DNA of 64,000 bases from RZYY01 sp036794825 (lineage in GTDB: Bacteria; Bacteroidota; Bacteroidia; Bacteroidales; 4484-276), in assembly GCA_036794825.1 (NCBI GenBank), contig DAIRGA010000002.1:62001-126000 (forward strand), written 5' to 3'. The notes under the pieces are model-generated. The model saw only the letters and a list, made by a program, of their open reading frames with translations. It was not told the DNA's origin and did not search any database. Positions 9,501 to 16,330 of this stretch are shown here, one piece after another (within the stretch, counting starts at the first letter, position 1; each line of letters opens with the position of its first letter). Both the position numbers and the translations under genes were made by a program.

Positions 9501-10317
9501 TTGCGCTTTCATTGTCCATTTTAATAGTAACATCCAGTTGACCATCGCGGTAGTTGCTGATAAGACCTGTATTTACCTCAAAGTCGCTAATGTGGAAAGC
9601 GGGCTGGCTGTAAAGAAATACATCCCTTTGTATCCCACTGATTCTCCAAAAATCCTGGCACTCAAGATACGAACCGTCGCTCCAGCGAATTACCTGAACT
9701 GCAAGCTTGTTATCGCCTTCTTTGATGAATTGGGTAATGTCAAATTCAGCCGGGAGTTTTGCATCCTGGCTATAGCCCACTTCAACTCCGTTGACCCAAA
9801 CATACATTGCCGATTTTACTGCACCGAAATGCAGAATGACTTTGCGTCCTTCCCAGTTTTCCGGAATCCTGAAGCTGGTGATGTAAGAACCTGAAGGATT
9901 CTCGATGTGCGGGATTTTGGGCGGTTGGGGATCGTAAGTCCATTCATAGGGTATGTTTACATAGATGGGGACGCCATATCCCTGGATTTCCCAGTTGGAG
10001 GGTACGGGTATTTCATCCCATTTGCTGACATCAAAACCCGGGACAAAGAAGCCCTCAGGCCGCTCATCCAGTCGCTCTGCAAATTTGAATTTCCATTTTC
10101 CATTTAGCGACTGAAAGTACGGAGATTTCTCCCAGATATTCTCAAATGCCTGATCAACAGTGGAGTAGGGGATTGCAAATGTTTTTGCGGGAAGCTTGTT
10201 TCTGCCGACAACCTGCGGATTTTCGATATCGCCGAAAAGGTTGCTGTGCTGAGGTAAAGCTTTGGTGGTAAAAAGGGTAAAAGCCATACAAAGTAGAGGA
10301 ATGGTAAAGATCTTCAT
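6502..10317 (-). CDS. GH2 beta-galactosidase with an internal LamG domain
   Basis: Secreted glycoside hydrolase family 2 enzyme of 1271 residues, well above the roughly 1020 of LacZ. After a signal peptide (MKIFTIPLLCMAFTLFTT) come the sugar-binding, immunoglobulin-like and TIM-barrel domains. The acid/base Glu is about residue 483 (SLGNEAGDG) and the nucleophile Glu about residue 546 (LCEYAHSMGN). A concanavalin/LamG-like domain (about 889-1095; DEFTIEVLVYPTAF, RLFKGRMDEFRLWNRKLSAD) interrupts the C-terminal domain just before FGIRFAMP and WFGRGPHENYCDR. The frame is open to 10395, but the signal peptide fixes the ATG at 10317. No susCD pair or sulfatase lies beside it, so this is not a typical polysaccharide utilisation locus. 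Substrate not determinable; beta-galactoside most likely. Confidence 0.93.
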   Translation of the reverse strand: MKIFTIPLLCMAFTLFTTKALPQHSNLFGDIENPQVVGRNKLPAKTFAIPYSTVDQAFENIWEKSPYFQSLNGKWKFKFAERLDERPEGFFVPGFDVSKWDEIPVPSNWEIQGYGVPIYVNIPYEWTYDPQPPKIPHIENPSGSYITSFRIPENWEGRKVILHFGAVKSAMYVWVNGVEVGYSQDAKLPAEFDITQFIKEGDNKLAVQVIRWSDGSYLECQDFWRISGIQRDVFLYSQPAFHISDFEVNTGLISNYRDGQLDVTIKMDNESAKKTPKLNLLVQLLGNSSRAVVYQSKQTLKLGIDESRELKFSAFLRNPRKWSAETPELYKLVISLLDNKGNTLQVLSSNVGFRTSEIKNGQLLVNGVPVTLKGVNRHEHNPKTGHVISEELMKEDIFLMKKNNINAVRTSHYPNDPRWYDLCDKYGIYVVDEANIESHGMGYGERSLAKDPVWEKAHLERVERMVERDKNHPSVIIWSLGNEAGDGVNFTTCYQWLKKRDPSRPVQYERALLGPNTDIYCPMYASVEYIESYAQKKQDRPLILCEYAHSMGNSTGNLKEYWDVIDKYDQLQGAFVWDWVDQGLLKTSPGGTEFYAYGGDFGPPGTPSDGNFCINGLVSPDRTPHPGLYEVRKVYQNISVKTINPLAGRFHITNKFDFTSLKLFYLEWQVKSEGKVILEGKNENLMLEPHDSQTFELDFSSLHFTPGKEYFIHFSFKTKNSDEIVPANFEIAAEQIQIPNYEPTDSRPIRKLPEITTMESGTDLIIKGVDFQITFNKMSGDLTTWLINGTSLIDEPIKANFWRAPIDNDFGNGMDKRCAPWKDASYNMQLTTSRLKKISQSEAHFTAGYFLPSVNAQLRMDYTINGLGEITLESSLKMMELPIPDVEILVDSKQDFGKALDFNALTSHLQLNNPGYLDLDEFTIEVLVYPTAFTDKNMIWTNKDWERGKLHYEFRNNGKLYAFIGGNENRAFDYTFTTHQWYFLSMVYSIFDKTLQLYVNGEPVQTMELETAEAVNIFGISYLGGNPKGERLFKGRMDEFRLWNRKLSADEIRNNSQSAISKDNEDLLLYFDFETMNNSRMDARVGNEMTLSHIDLRSVRPEIPRFGIRFAMPAQFGDFSWFGRGPHENYCDRNSSAFIDLYQSKVSKQYFPYIRPQENGYKTDNRWITLTNSSGNGLIVIGSPLFSSSALNNSIEDFDQGTKQNYRHTIDIIPRDKIFVTVDLMQMGVGGDDSWGALPHPQYLLPAKDYTFKCRLIPFKKTDNPFELSAE

Positions 10318-10406
10318 AGCATCGAATTGGATTAAACCTGTTTTGGAATTATTGAAACCGTTGACAAATTTAATCGGAAATCTTGATTGATGCACAACCG
10401 GAGAAA

Positions 10407-11102
10407 TTATTGCCCGGCTTTTATTGTCAGCCGGTAGCCGACATTATGGATATTTTCGATCTTCACATCGGGATCCTCTTTGAGATATTTTCGCAGCCTC
10501 GACACAAAAACATCCAGGCTGCGGCTGGCAAAGTAATGGTCGTCGCCCCAAACGCTCATCAGCAGGTCGTCTCGTTTGAGGATGGTGTCGGTGTTTTCGC
10601 AAAAAATCCGAAGCAGCACGGCTTCCCGCAATGTGAGCTCCCTGATTTTATCTTCTAATTTAAGTCGTTGATTAACAACGTTAAAACTATACTTTCCAAT
10701 CTGGAAGAATTCTGATGGTATTTGGTTGCGCTGTCCGCTTCTTTTCAGAAAGATTTCAATTTTCAGCGCCAGTTCTTCGATGCTGAAGGGCTTGGTGATA
10801 TAATCGTCGCCACCCAAACGAAGCCCGTGTATCTTGTCTTCCTTGGTAGATTTGGCAGTGAGAAAGATGATGGGGATATCGGTATTTTTTTGCCTGATCC
10901 TGGCGGCTACCTCGAATCCGTCCATTTTTGGTAACATCACGTCGAGAATGCAAAGATCGTAATGATTGGCGGCATAAAGCCTGAGCGCCTGCTCGCCGTC
11001 TTCACAAAAATCAATTTCGTAACCGTGCAGCTCAAGATTGTCGCGGGTAACAAACGATAGTGTGGTGTCGTCCTCCACATACAAGAGTTTAGCTTTAGCC
11101 AT
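10407..11102 (-). CDS. OmpR-family response regulator
   Basis: A 231-residue DNA-binding response regulator. The receiver domain (residues 1-125) has the acidic pair VEDD, phospho-acceptor Asp in LDVMLPKMDGFE, the T in IIFLTAKS, and K in DYITKPFS. The winged-helix effector domain (about 135-230) has LTLREAVLLRIFCEN and SLDVFVSRLRKYLKEDP. Its start overlaps the end of the upstream histidine kinase gene by 8 bases, so the two are translationally coupled and form a pair. The pair resembles Bacteroidota RprXY-type systems, but the signal and regulon are not visible. Confidence 0.93.
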   Translation of the reverse strand: MAKAKLLYVEDDTTLSFVTRDNLELHGYEIDFCEDGEQALRLYAANHYDLCILDVMLPKMDGFEVAARIRQKNTDIPIIFLTAKSTKEDKIHGLRLGGDDYITKPFSIEELALKIEIFLKRSGQRNQIPSEFFQIGKYSFNVVNQRLKLEDKIRELTLREAVLLRIFCENTDTILKRDDLLMSVWGDDHYFASRSLDVFVSRLRKYLKEDPDVKIENIHNVGYRLTIKAGQ

Positions 11103-12369
11103 AATTTTTCATTTCGATGATAAAATTTGATCCTTCACCCAGCTCGCTTTCCAGTTTGATGGTCCATCCATGCGCATCACAAACTTTGCGTACGTAATAT
11201 AGCCCCAGACCGAAACCTTTGACATTGTGTACGTTGCCGGTTGGGATACGGAAAAACTTCTGAAACACCTTTTTCTGATATTCTGCCCCTATTCCTGGTC
11301 CGTTATCAGAGACTTTCAATTCGATTTTATCCTGATTCCGGTGTGTAGCGATGGTAACCGATGGTTCAGCTCCGGAGTATTTAACAGCATTGTCGATAAG
11401 GTTGTAGATGATGTTGGTGAGGTGAAGTTTATCCGCCTGAAGACCATTCACACCCTTATCGAGATCGGTTCGGAAATTTATGCTCTTCTCGTTTTCGCAT
11501 TGTTTCCGATGATTGCCGACAACTTCGGAAATGAGATCGTTCAGATGCACCGTTTCCATTTTCAGCTCGTAACCGCCCTTTTCGATCCGTGCAATCTGTA
11601 AAACTTTCTCCACCAGGTTATTAAGACGGTTATTTTCCTGCTTGATGATGGCGCTATAGTTTTTCAGTCGCTGGGGTTGATCGATGATACCCGGAGATGA
11701 GAGCACGTCTGCAGAGATATTGATACTCGAAATCGGCGTTTTAAACTCATGGGTCATATTGTTGATAAAGTCCTTCTGGAGTTCGGAAAGTCTTTTTTGC
11801 TGCAAAATGATAAATATGGCATAACCAAAAAAGATTACGGATACAAGCAAAATGGCCGAAAACACAAACCAGAGCGTCATGTCGGAGCCCAGATAATTGC
11901 GTTTTGAAGGAAAATTGACACCAAAATAATAAACGTAATCGCTGTATTTGGGCAGATTGGTGGTGAGGTTGATGGGATTGTCATCACCCTTAATCGAAAT
12001 ATACCTTCCGTAAACCATTTTATCGTCGTGGCAGTCGTAAATTGCATACTCGTAATCAGTTTCGATGTTATGCGCCGAAAACTCGGTTTGCAGGTAATAC
12101 TCCAGGATGTTGGCGTCAATCATGCTATTGAGGTTCACCACAAAGTAATTTGCCGATAACTGACTTACAGGATTTGTGCCCGGCATTACCGACTGGCTGT
12201 ACTGGCTCATTTTTTCAGCTACCTGCCGCAAGGCGATATTTACCGTCTGGTTGAACTGCTTTTCCTTAATATTCCAGGCATTGAGCAGCCAATAAACCTG
12301 CACGATGATGATGCCAATGATGGCAAATGCCCCCAGGGCAACAATGAACCGGATTTGATTTCGCTTCAT
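11095..12369 (-). CDS. Membrane sensor histidine kinase
   Basis: A 424-residue kinase that partners the downstream response regulator. One transmembrane helix near residues 8-28, a periplasmic sensor of about 140 residues, and a second helix about 165-188 precede the cytoplasmic part. The H-box is NNMTHEFKTPISSINISA with an intact HEFKTP. The ATPase region carries the N-box NIIYNLIDNAVKYS, G1 VSDNGPGIG and FGLGLYYVRKV. The periplasmic domain resembles no named sensor fold that I recognise. A divergent DUF1573 gene begins 174 bases away. Confidence 0.93.
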   Translation of the reverse strand: MKRNQIRFIVALGAFAIIGIIIVQVYWLLNAWNIKEKQFNQTVNIALRQVAEKMSQYSQSVMPGTNPVSQLSANYFVVNLNSMIDANILEYYLQTEFSAHNIETDYEYAIYDCHDDKMVYGRYISIKGDDNPINLTTNLPKYSDYVYYFGVNFPSKRNYLGSDMTLWFVFSAILLVSVIFFGYAIFIILQQKRLSELQKDFINNMTHEFKTPISSINISADVLSSPGIIDQPQRLKNYSAIIKQENNRLNNLVEKVLQIARIEKGGYELKMETVHLNDLISEVVGNHRKQCENEKSINFRTDLDKGVNGLQADKLHLTNIIYNLIDNAVKYSGAEPSVTIATHRNQDKIELKVSDNGPGIGAEYQKKVFQKFFRIPTGNVHNVKGFGLGLYYVRKVCDAHGWTIKLESELGEGSNFIIEMKNYG

Positions 12370-12542
12370 TTATCAGATGTTGCAGTTTGATTCAGATCGC
12401 TAAAGTAAACGATTTGGGGCTGGATTGCCGTATGTTTACATTTCATTAACAAAGTTTTGATTTTCATTAACATGCTATGTCAGGGAGTTGATTCAATTTT
12501 GCATCATCAAATTTTCAATTTTAAACTAAAAACTTTACAAAG

Positions 12543-12977
12543 ATGAAAAAGTCAATTTTTATGCTGATTATGATGGCATTACCGGTGGTTGCAATTTTTG
12601 CACAGAATGCTCCTACTGCCGTAAAAGCCGATGCTCCTGTTAAATCTGAAGTTGCCGTTGGTCCGAAAGCAGATTGGAATGCAACCACGGTTGATCTGGG
12701 TAATGTAGATTTCATGGTAAGCAAAGACGCTGAATTTGTCCTGACCAACAACGGAAACCAGCCGCTGCTGATTACCAGCGCACGTGCATCCTGTGGGTGC
12801 ACCAACCTAAGATACTCGCAGGAACCCATTCTCCCCGGCAAGTCAACAACAATGGCTGTTACCTTCAACGGAAGCGGCAATGGCGCATTCAGAAAATCCA
12901 TCACCGTGCAGACCAATGCTTCCGAGAATCCCACGATTCTCCAGATTACCGGAACTGTAATCAAGAAAGCTCAATAG
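12543..12977 (+). CDS. Exported DUF1573 protein
   Basis: A 144-residue secreted protein: signal peptide (about 1-21, ending VAIFAQ), a short Ala/Val/Lys-rich linker, then one DUF1573 domain of about 100 residues. Its typical features are VDLGNVDF, FVLTNNGNQPLLIT, SCGCT and ITGTVIKK. DUF1573 is an immunoglobulin-like beta-sandwich related to ASH/PapD-type folds, very common in Bacteroidota and of unknown function. The leader is short and AT-rich, and the gene is a single-cistron unit closed by the terminator at 12998-13032. Confidence 0.85.
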   Translation: MKKSIFMLIMMALPVVAIFAQNAPTAVKADAPVKSEVAVGPKADWNATTVDLGNVDFMVSKDAEFVLTNNGNQPLLITSARASCGCTNLRYSQEPILPGKSTTMAVTFNGSGNGAFRKSITVQTNASENPTILQITGTVIKKAQ

Positions 12978-12997
12978 AAGTAGGATATCATTGCTGA

Positions 12998-13032
12998 AAG
13001 CCCCGATAACCATGAGTTACCGGGGTTTTTTG
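12998..13032 (+). terminator. Terminator after the DUF1573 gene
   Basis: Hairpin GCCCCGATAAC / GTTACCGGGGT with a 5-base loop and one mismatch, followed by a T-rich tract. Confidence 0.75.
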
Positions 13033-13242
13033 TTTACGCTATAATGGTTTCCAACCACCAGAATCGCATGTTTCAGTTCAGCATTCAGCCAATTGCTTTT
13101 ATTTCAGGGTTGAAAAACGATCGGGCAAGAATCGAAACCATATCATTGGTTGATTGTTTACTATCCATCTGGAATTTTAAATCAATATCCATTGAAAAAT
13201 CTTCCGCTTTACAAAACCAATGGCCACAATGGTCATCAAAAA

Positions 13243-13491
13243 TTGAAATTCCCGCTTACCTTTGATATTATGGTGATTCTCGAAACCCTGCATCCAGAGG
13301 AGCAATCCCGGGCTCATCTTCGTGCAATTTTCTCCAGGCTCGGCATTTCCAGTGCCAATTGGCGCTCGAAACTGAGCGCTGAAGGGCGGTACGTCAGTTT
13401 TACAATCGAAATTGTGCTAACAAGCGAGGAGTTGATGAAAAATCTTTATGCAGAGTTAAAAACCGTTCCCGGGATCAAACTTGCTCTTTGA
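13243..13491 (+). CDS. DUF493 (YbeD-like) small protein
   Basis: A small ACT-like-fold protein of the YbeD/DUF493 family. The conserved region starts FPLTFDIMVILETLHPEEQS and ends with LSAEGRYVSFTIEIVLTSEE and LYAELKTVPGIKLAL, matching the family pattern KxSSxGxYxSxTI...LYxxLxxxxGI. No ATG lies upstream of the domain in frame: the only in-frame ATG (in FDIMV) would remove its first strand. The TTG at 13243 (82 residues) or the TTG at 13150 (113 residues) must be used. TAccTTTG at about 13257-13264 resembles a -7 box but lies inside the domain. Start uncertain; family assignment good. Confidence 0.7.
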   Translation: MKFPLTFDIMVILETLHPEEQSRAHLRAIFSRLGISSANWRSKLSAEGRYVSFTIEIVLTSEELMKNLYAELKTVPGIKLAL

Positions 13492-13512
13492 TTGTCATTT
13501 CTGCAATTCAGG

Positions 13513-14520
13513 TTATTCTTCTTTAATGACAAACTTTTGTAACGCTTCAGGAATTTCGTTATAATAAGCTGATGATGAGGGGATAACTGATGGTTGACCA
13601 AGTTCTTCAAGGATTTTCATTCCTTTCTTTTCATCGAGGACAAAATCCACAAAACGAAGGGCCAGCTCTGCATTTTCGGATTTTTTTGGGATTGTAAGCC
13701 CATAAACCATACTCCTGCAGGTTTCGGTAATTGTGCTACCCGGCGATGTTCCCATAGTTTCGGTGCTTACCTGGCTATACCAGTTTTCCATTGTCGGGTC
13801 ATTTTGATTAAGCTCTGAGGGCAACCTTAGCCACGAGAGCTGATGTTGCTGCGCAACGCTTAGGTAAAGAAAGATGTAATCAACCTGGCCACTTTCCAGC
13901 AGCGCAATAAGGTCGGTTTCTTTTGGCCGGACATTCTGGAGGTCTTTTTCGAGCAGGCTGCTGGCCAGTCCCGGCGACTGGTAAAAAATCTCAGACAGTT
14001 TTGCAGTAAACACCGTTCTTACGCCACATGGATCGTGGTCCGGATTGCTGCGGGCTATACGAACATCGGGGCGCAACAGTATCTCATACCAGTTTTCCAC
14101 CGTTATCTCATTGGCATAAAGCGATTTTGGAGTATAAACTATGGCCATTTCGTTGGACGCGAATTTGATGTACCACGAAGCGTGATCCGGAATCAGCATG
14201 TGCTCTATGACAGCATAATCCGCCGAGAGATAGACATCACAAGGGGTCTCGATCTCCATAATTCGCCTTGCTCCGGCCTTACTTCCCCATGCCTCCGAGA
14301 GTATTTTTACGTCCGGGTTTTCATTTTGGAATTTCTCAGAAATGAGTTTTACGGGATAAGTAAGGCTTCCGGCGTGAATAATGTGAAGGGTTGGGGCTTT
14401 TTCCTTTTGCCTGGAATTGAATGAATTACAGCCTGAAAAAATTTGGATAATGATTACCAGGAAAGATATTGATCCGAAAAGACCCCAATTGAAAAGTTCA
14501 GGTTTAATGATTTTTTTCAT
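13513..14520 (-). CDS. Tungstate/molybdate-type ABC substrate-binding lipoprotein (WtpA/ModA family)
   Basis: A 335-residue binding protein with an N-terminal membrane segment and lipobox-like end (IQIFSGC, Cys about 31). Conserved positions follow the WtpA type: LHIIHAGSLTYP, EAWGSKAGARRIMEIE, DVYLSADYAVIEHMLIP, NEMAIVYTPKS, WYEILLRPDVRIARSNPDHD followed by PCG, and the C-terminal AELALRFVDFVL. Archaeal WtpA members bind tungstate or molybdate, and this is the likely cargo. No WtpB/ModB permease, ATPase or molybdopterin gene is near, so it is an orphan here. The oxyanion specificity is inferred. Confidence 0.85.
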   Translation of the reverse strand: MKKIIKPELFNWGLFGSISFLVIIIQIFSGCNSFNSRQKEKAPTLHIIHAGSLTYPVKLISEKFQNENPDVKILSEAWGSKAGARRIMEIETPCDVYLSADYAVIEHMLIPDHASWYIKFASNEMAIVYTPKSLYANEITVENWYEILLRPDVRIARSNPDHDPCGVRTVFTAKLSEIFYQSPGLASSLLEKDLQNVRPKETDLIALLESGQVDYIFLYLSVAQQHQLSWLRLPSELNQNDPTMENWYSQVSTETMGTSPGSTITETCRSMVYGLTIPKKSENAELALRFVDFVLDEKKGMKILEELGQPSVIPSSSAYYNEIPEALQKFVIKEE

Positions 14521-14606
14521 GATGGCTTGTCAGTTTTTTTTAAAAATTTTAAGATGAGTGAAATTTACGTATTAAGGAGAAGAATCCACTCTTCTCAGAC
14601 AAAGAT

Positions 14607-15542
14607 TTAATTCGATTTCAAATTGAAGAACGGTATTAAGCGGGGAACTCTTTTCTGGTATTCTTTGTATTCAGGGTACTTGGAAGCGCTGATCTCCTCG
14701 CCCAGTCCTGAGCTACCCTGGAAAAGTACAACCAGCAAAAGGCATCCGGCAATGCTCCAGTTGAGCCATTGCCCGCTGGCCACCACGCTGAAAAGATAAA
14801 AACTGATCCAGATAGCCTGTTCGGCAAAATAGTTGGGATGACGGCTTAGTGCCCAAAGGCCTTTGCTCAGAAATCCTCTTTTGTAATCACCGGTTAATAC
14901 TTGTCCTGAATGGATAAATTTCTTTTTCCGGCTTTGAAATTTCCAGTGCTGAATGTCGGCAATCGCTTCAAAACCAATGAAAAAAAGCATGAAGCCGGCA
15001 ACGGCAAAATCAAAAGCATCCAGCGGTTGATGGTTAAACTGCAGCGCCACAACCGTTGGCAGTGTGAAAAGCAGTATCAGCATGTTTTGGTATCCTGAGA
15101 TGAAAAACAGGTTGAAAAGCGTCCACTTCCACCGGGGATTAAACTCGGGTCTTTTTCGCAGGATCTGCCAGCGGTAATCCTCCTCGCCACCCCAAAATTT
15201 CCACTGGTAAGCGCCTTTAAGGGCAAAATTGGCAGTAAGCCGGATTCCCCAGATAGTGACCAGAATGCTCATCAATACAAGCCTGGGAGAATAGTCGCCA
15301 TAATCGGCCACCAGCCAGGCATACACAATTGGCATGATGCTCCAGATTTTGTCCACCTGGCTGTTGTTGCCCGTAAGCTCGCCAATGACGAATGTAGCCA
15401 AAGCCGCACCGGCAGCGATGACAAGTACTTTGTGCAGTGCTTCCCACTCAGTCGCTCCGGGGGGTGTTCCGAAAAAATAACTGACCAGTGGTACGATTAA
15501 TAGTGTGAAGATCAGTAAAATAGCTATCGGGATGATTTTCAT
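14607..15542 (-). CDS. DUF1295 membrane protein (steroid 5-alpha-reductase-like)
   Basis: A polytopic membrane protein of 311 residues with about seven to eight hydrophobic helices. The C-terminal DUF1295/isoprenylcysteine methyltransferase-like core contains DYKRGFLSKGLWALSRHPNY, then FAEQAIW and KYPEYKEYQKRVPRLIPF. The pattern G-LW--SRHPNYF-E is the NADPH- or S-adenosylmethionine-binding signature of the superfamily. The frame is open to 15656, but the ATG at 15540-15542 (MKIIPIAIL) begins the first membrane helix. Substrate unknown. It lies 116 bases downstream of the deformylase gene on the same strand. Confidence 0.85.
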   Translation of the reverse strand: MKIIPIAILLIFTLLIVPLVSYFFGTPPGATEWEALHKVLVIAAGAALATFVIGELTGNNSQVDKIWSIMPIVYAWLVADYGDYSPRLVLMSILVTIWGIRLTANFALKGAYQWKFWGGEEDYRWQILRKRPEFNPRWKWTLFNLFFISGYQNMLILLFTLPTVVALQFNHQPLDAFDFAVAGFMLFFIGFEAIADIQHWKFQSRKKKFIHSGQVLTGDYKRGFLSKGLWALSRHPNYFAEQAIWISFYLFSVVASGQWLNWSIAGCLLLVVLFQGSSGLGEEISASKYPEYKEYQKRVPRLIPFFNLKSN

Positions 15543-15659
15543 ACAGATTATATTAATGGCTTGAATTATTATAACAAATTGACCTGCGAAAATATTTTCT
15601 GACTGGTTGTGAATGAGATACCGGCTGAAAGATTGATTGTAGGCATTACCCGGCACAAA

Positions 15660-16274
15660 CTATTCTAATCGGTCGGTGTAAAGAATCCCGTTGAGATGGT
15701 CAATTTCGTGCTGGAAAATGACGGCGGTAAAATCTTCAATCATCTCAATATGACGAGTTCTGTCCATTTTTTCATACTCTAGAAGAATGGCGTACGATCG
15801 CACATTCAGCGTGTCCATGCGATCAGGAATCGAAAGGCAACCTTCGCGGCATTCCTGCTTAAGGGTGGAATACTGGATGATCCTAGGATTCAGGTAAACT
15901 TCGAAGGGTTTGTTTTCTTTATCGAAGCGCTGCACCCAGATGATGTTTTTCAGAATACCCACCTGCGGAGCAGCAATTCCCACTCCGCGAGAAGCGCTGT
16001 CCTGCACGGTGTGGTAAAGCCGGCTGATAAAATGCCGCAATGTCGGGTCGTCAGGATCGGCCTCAAAATCAGTACTTTTACTCTTCAGCAGTTGCAAATC
16101 AGTAGGATTAACGGTTTTAAAAACCCGCATTGGCGTCAGGCTGTCTTTTTCCAGGATTATGCTCATTTCCAGCGCTGTAAAACCATGTTGAGTATTGATA
16201 CGGCTGACATTTTTTGAACCAGAACACGCAGTCAAAAAAATAACCACCGACAAAAAGTAAAGGATATTTCTCAT
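15660..16274 (-). CDS. Lipoprotein peptide deformylase
   Basis: A 204-residue protein with a lipoprotein signal (MRNILYFLSVVIFLTACSGS, Cys about 17) joined to a complete deformylase domain. All three catalytic motifs are intact: GVGIAAPQVG, EGCLSIP with the metal-binding Cys, and QHEIDHLNG with both His ligands and the catalytic Glu. Deformylase normally removes formyl groups from nascent proteins in the cytoplasm; here the enzyme should be periplasmic and lipid-anchored. A -7 box on the minus strand (16288-16296) confirms the ATG at 16274 over the open frame to 16334. It is presumably a second deformylase besides a cytoplasmic one elsewhere. The true substrate is unknown. Confidence 0.9.
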   Translation of the reverse strand: MRNILYFLSVVIFLTACSGSKNVSRINTQHGFTALEMSIILEKDSLTPMRVFKTVNPTDLQLLKSKSTDFEADPDDPTLRHFISRLYHTVQDSASRGVGIAAPQVGILKNIIWVQRFDKENKPFEVYLNPRIIQYSTLKQECREGCLSIPDRMDTLNVRSYAILLEYEKMDRTRHIEMIEDFTAVIFQHEIDHLNGILYTDRLE

Positions 16275-16287
16275 GGGAAAATTTTTG

Positions 16288-16296
16288 GCAAATATA
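16288..16296 (-). promoter_or_regulatory. -7 box of the deformylase promoter
   Basis: On the minus strand TATATTTGC (TAnnTTTGC consensus) lies 13 bases upstream of the deformylase ATG. It shows that this gene can be expressed separately from the EnvC-like gene upstream. No clear -33 TTTG was found. Confidence 0.5.
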
Positions 16297-16330
16297 GCGC
16301 ATCGTGGTTTTAACCGGCTTTTTGTCCCGG

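Noticed and set aside
6502..10406. Polysaccharide utilisation locus around the beta-galactosidase
   Set aside because: No SusC/SusD, sulfatase or further glycoside hydrolase genes flank it, and the adjacent two-component system is not a hybrid type.
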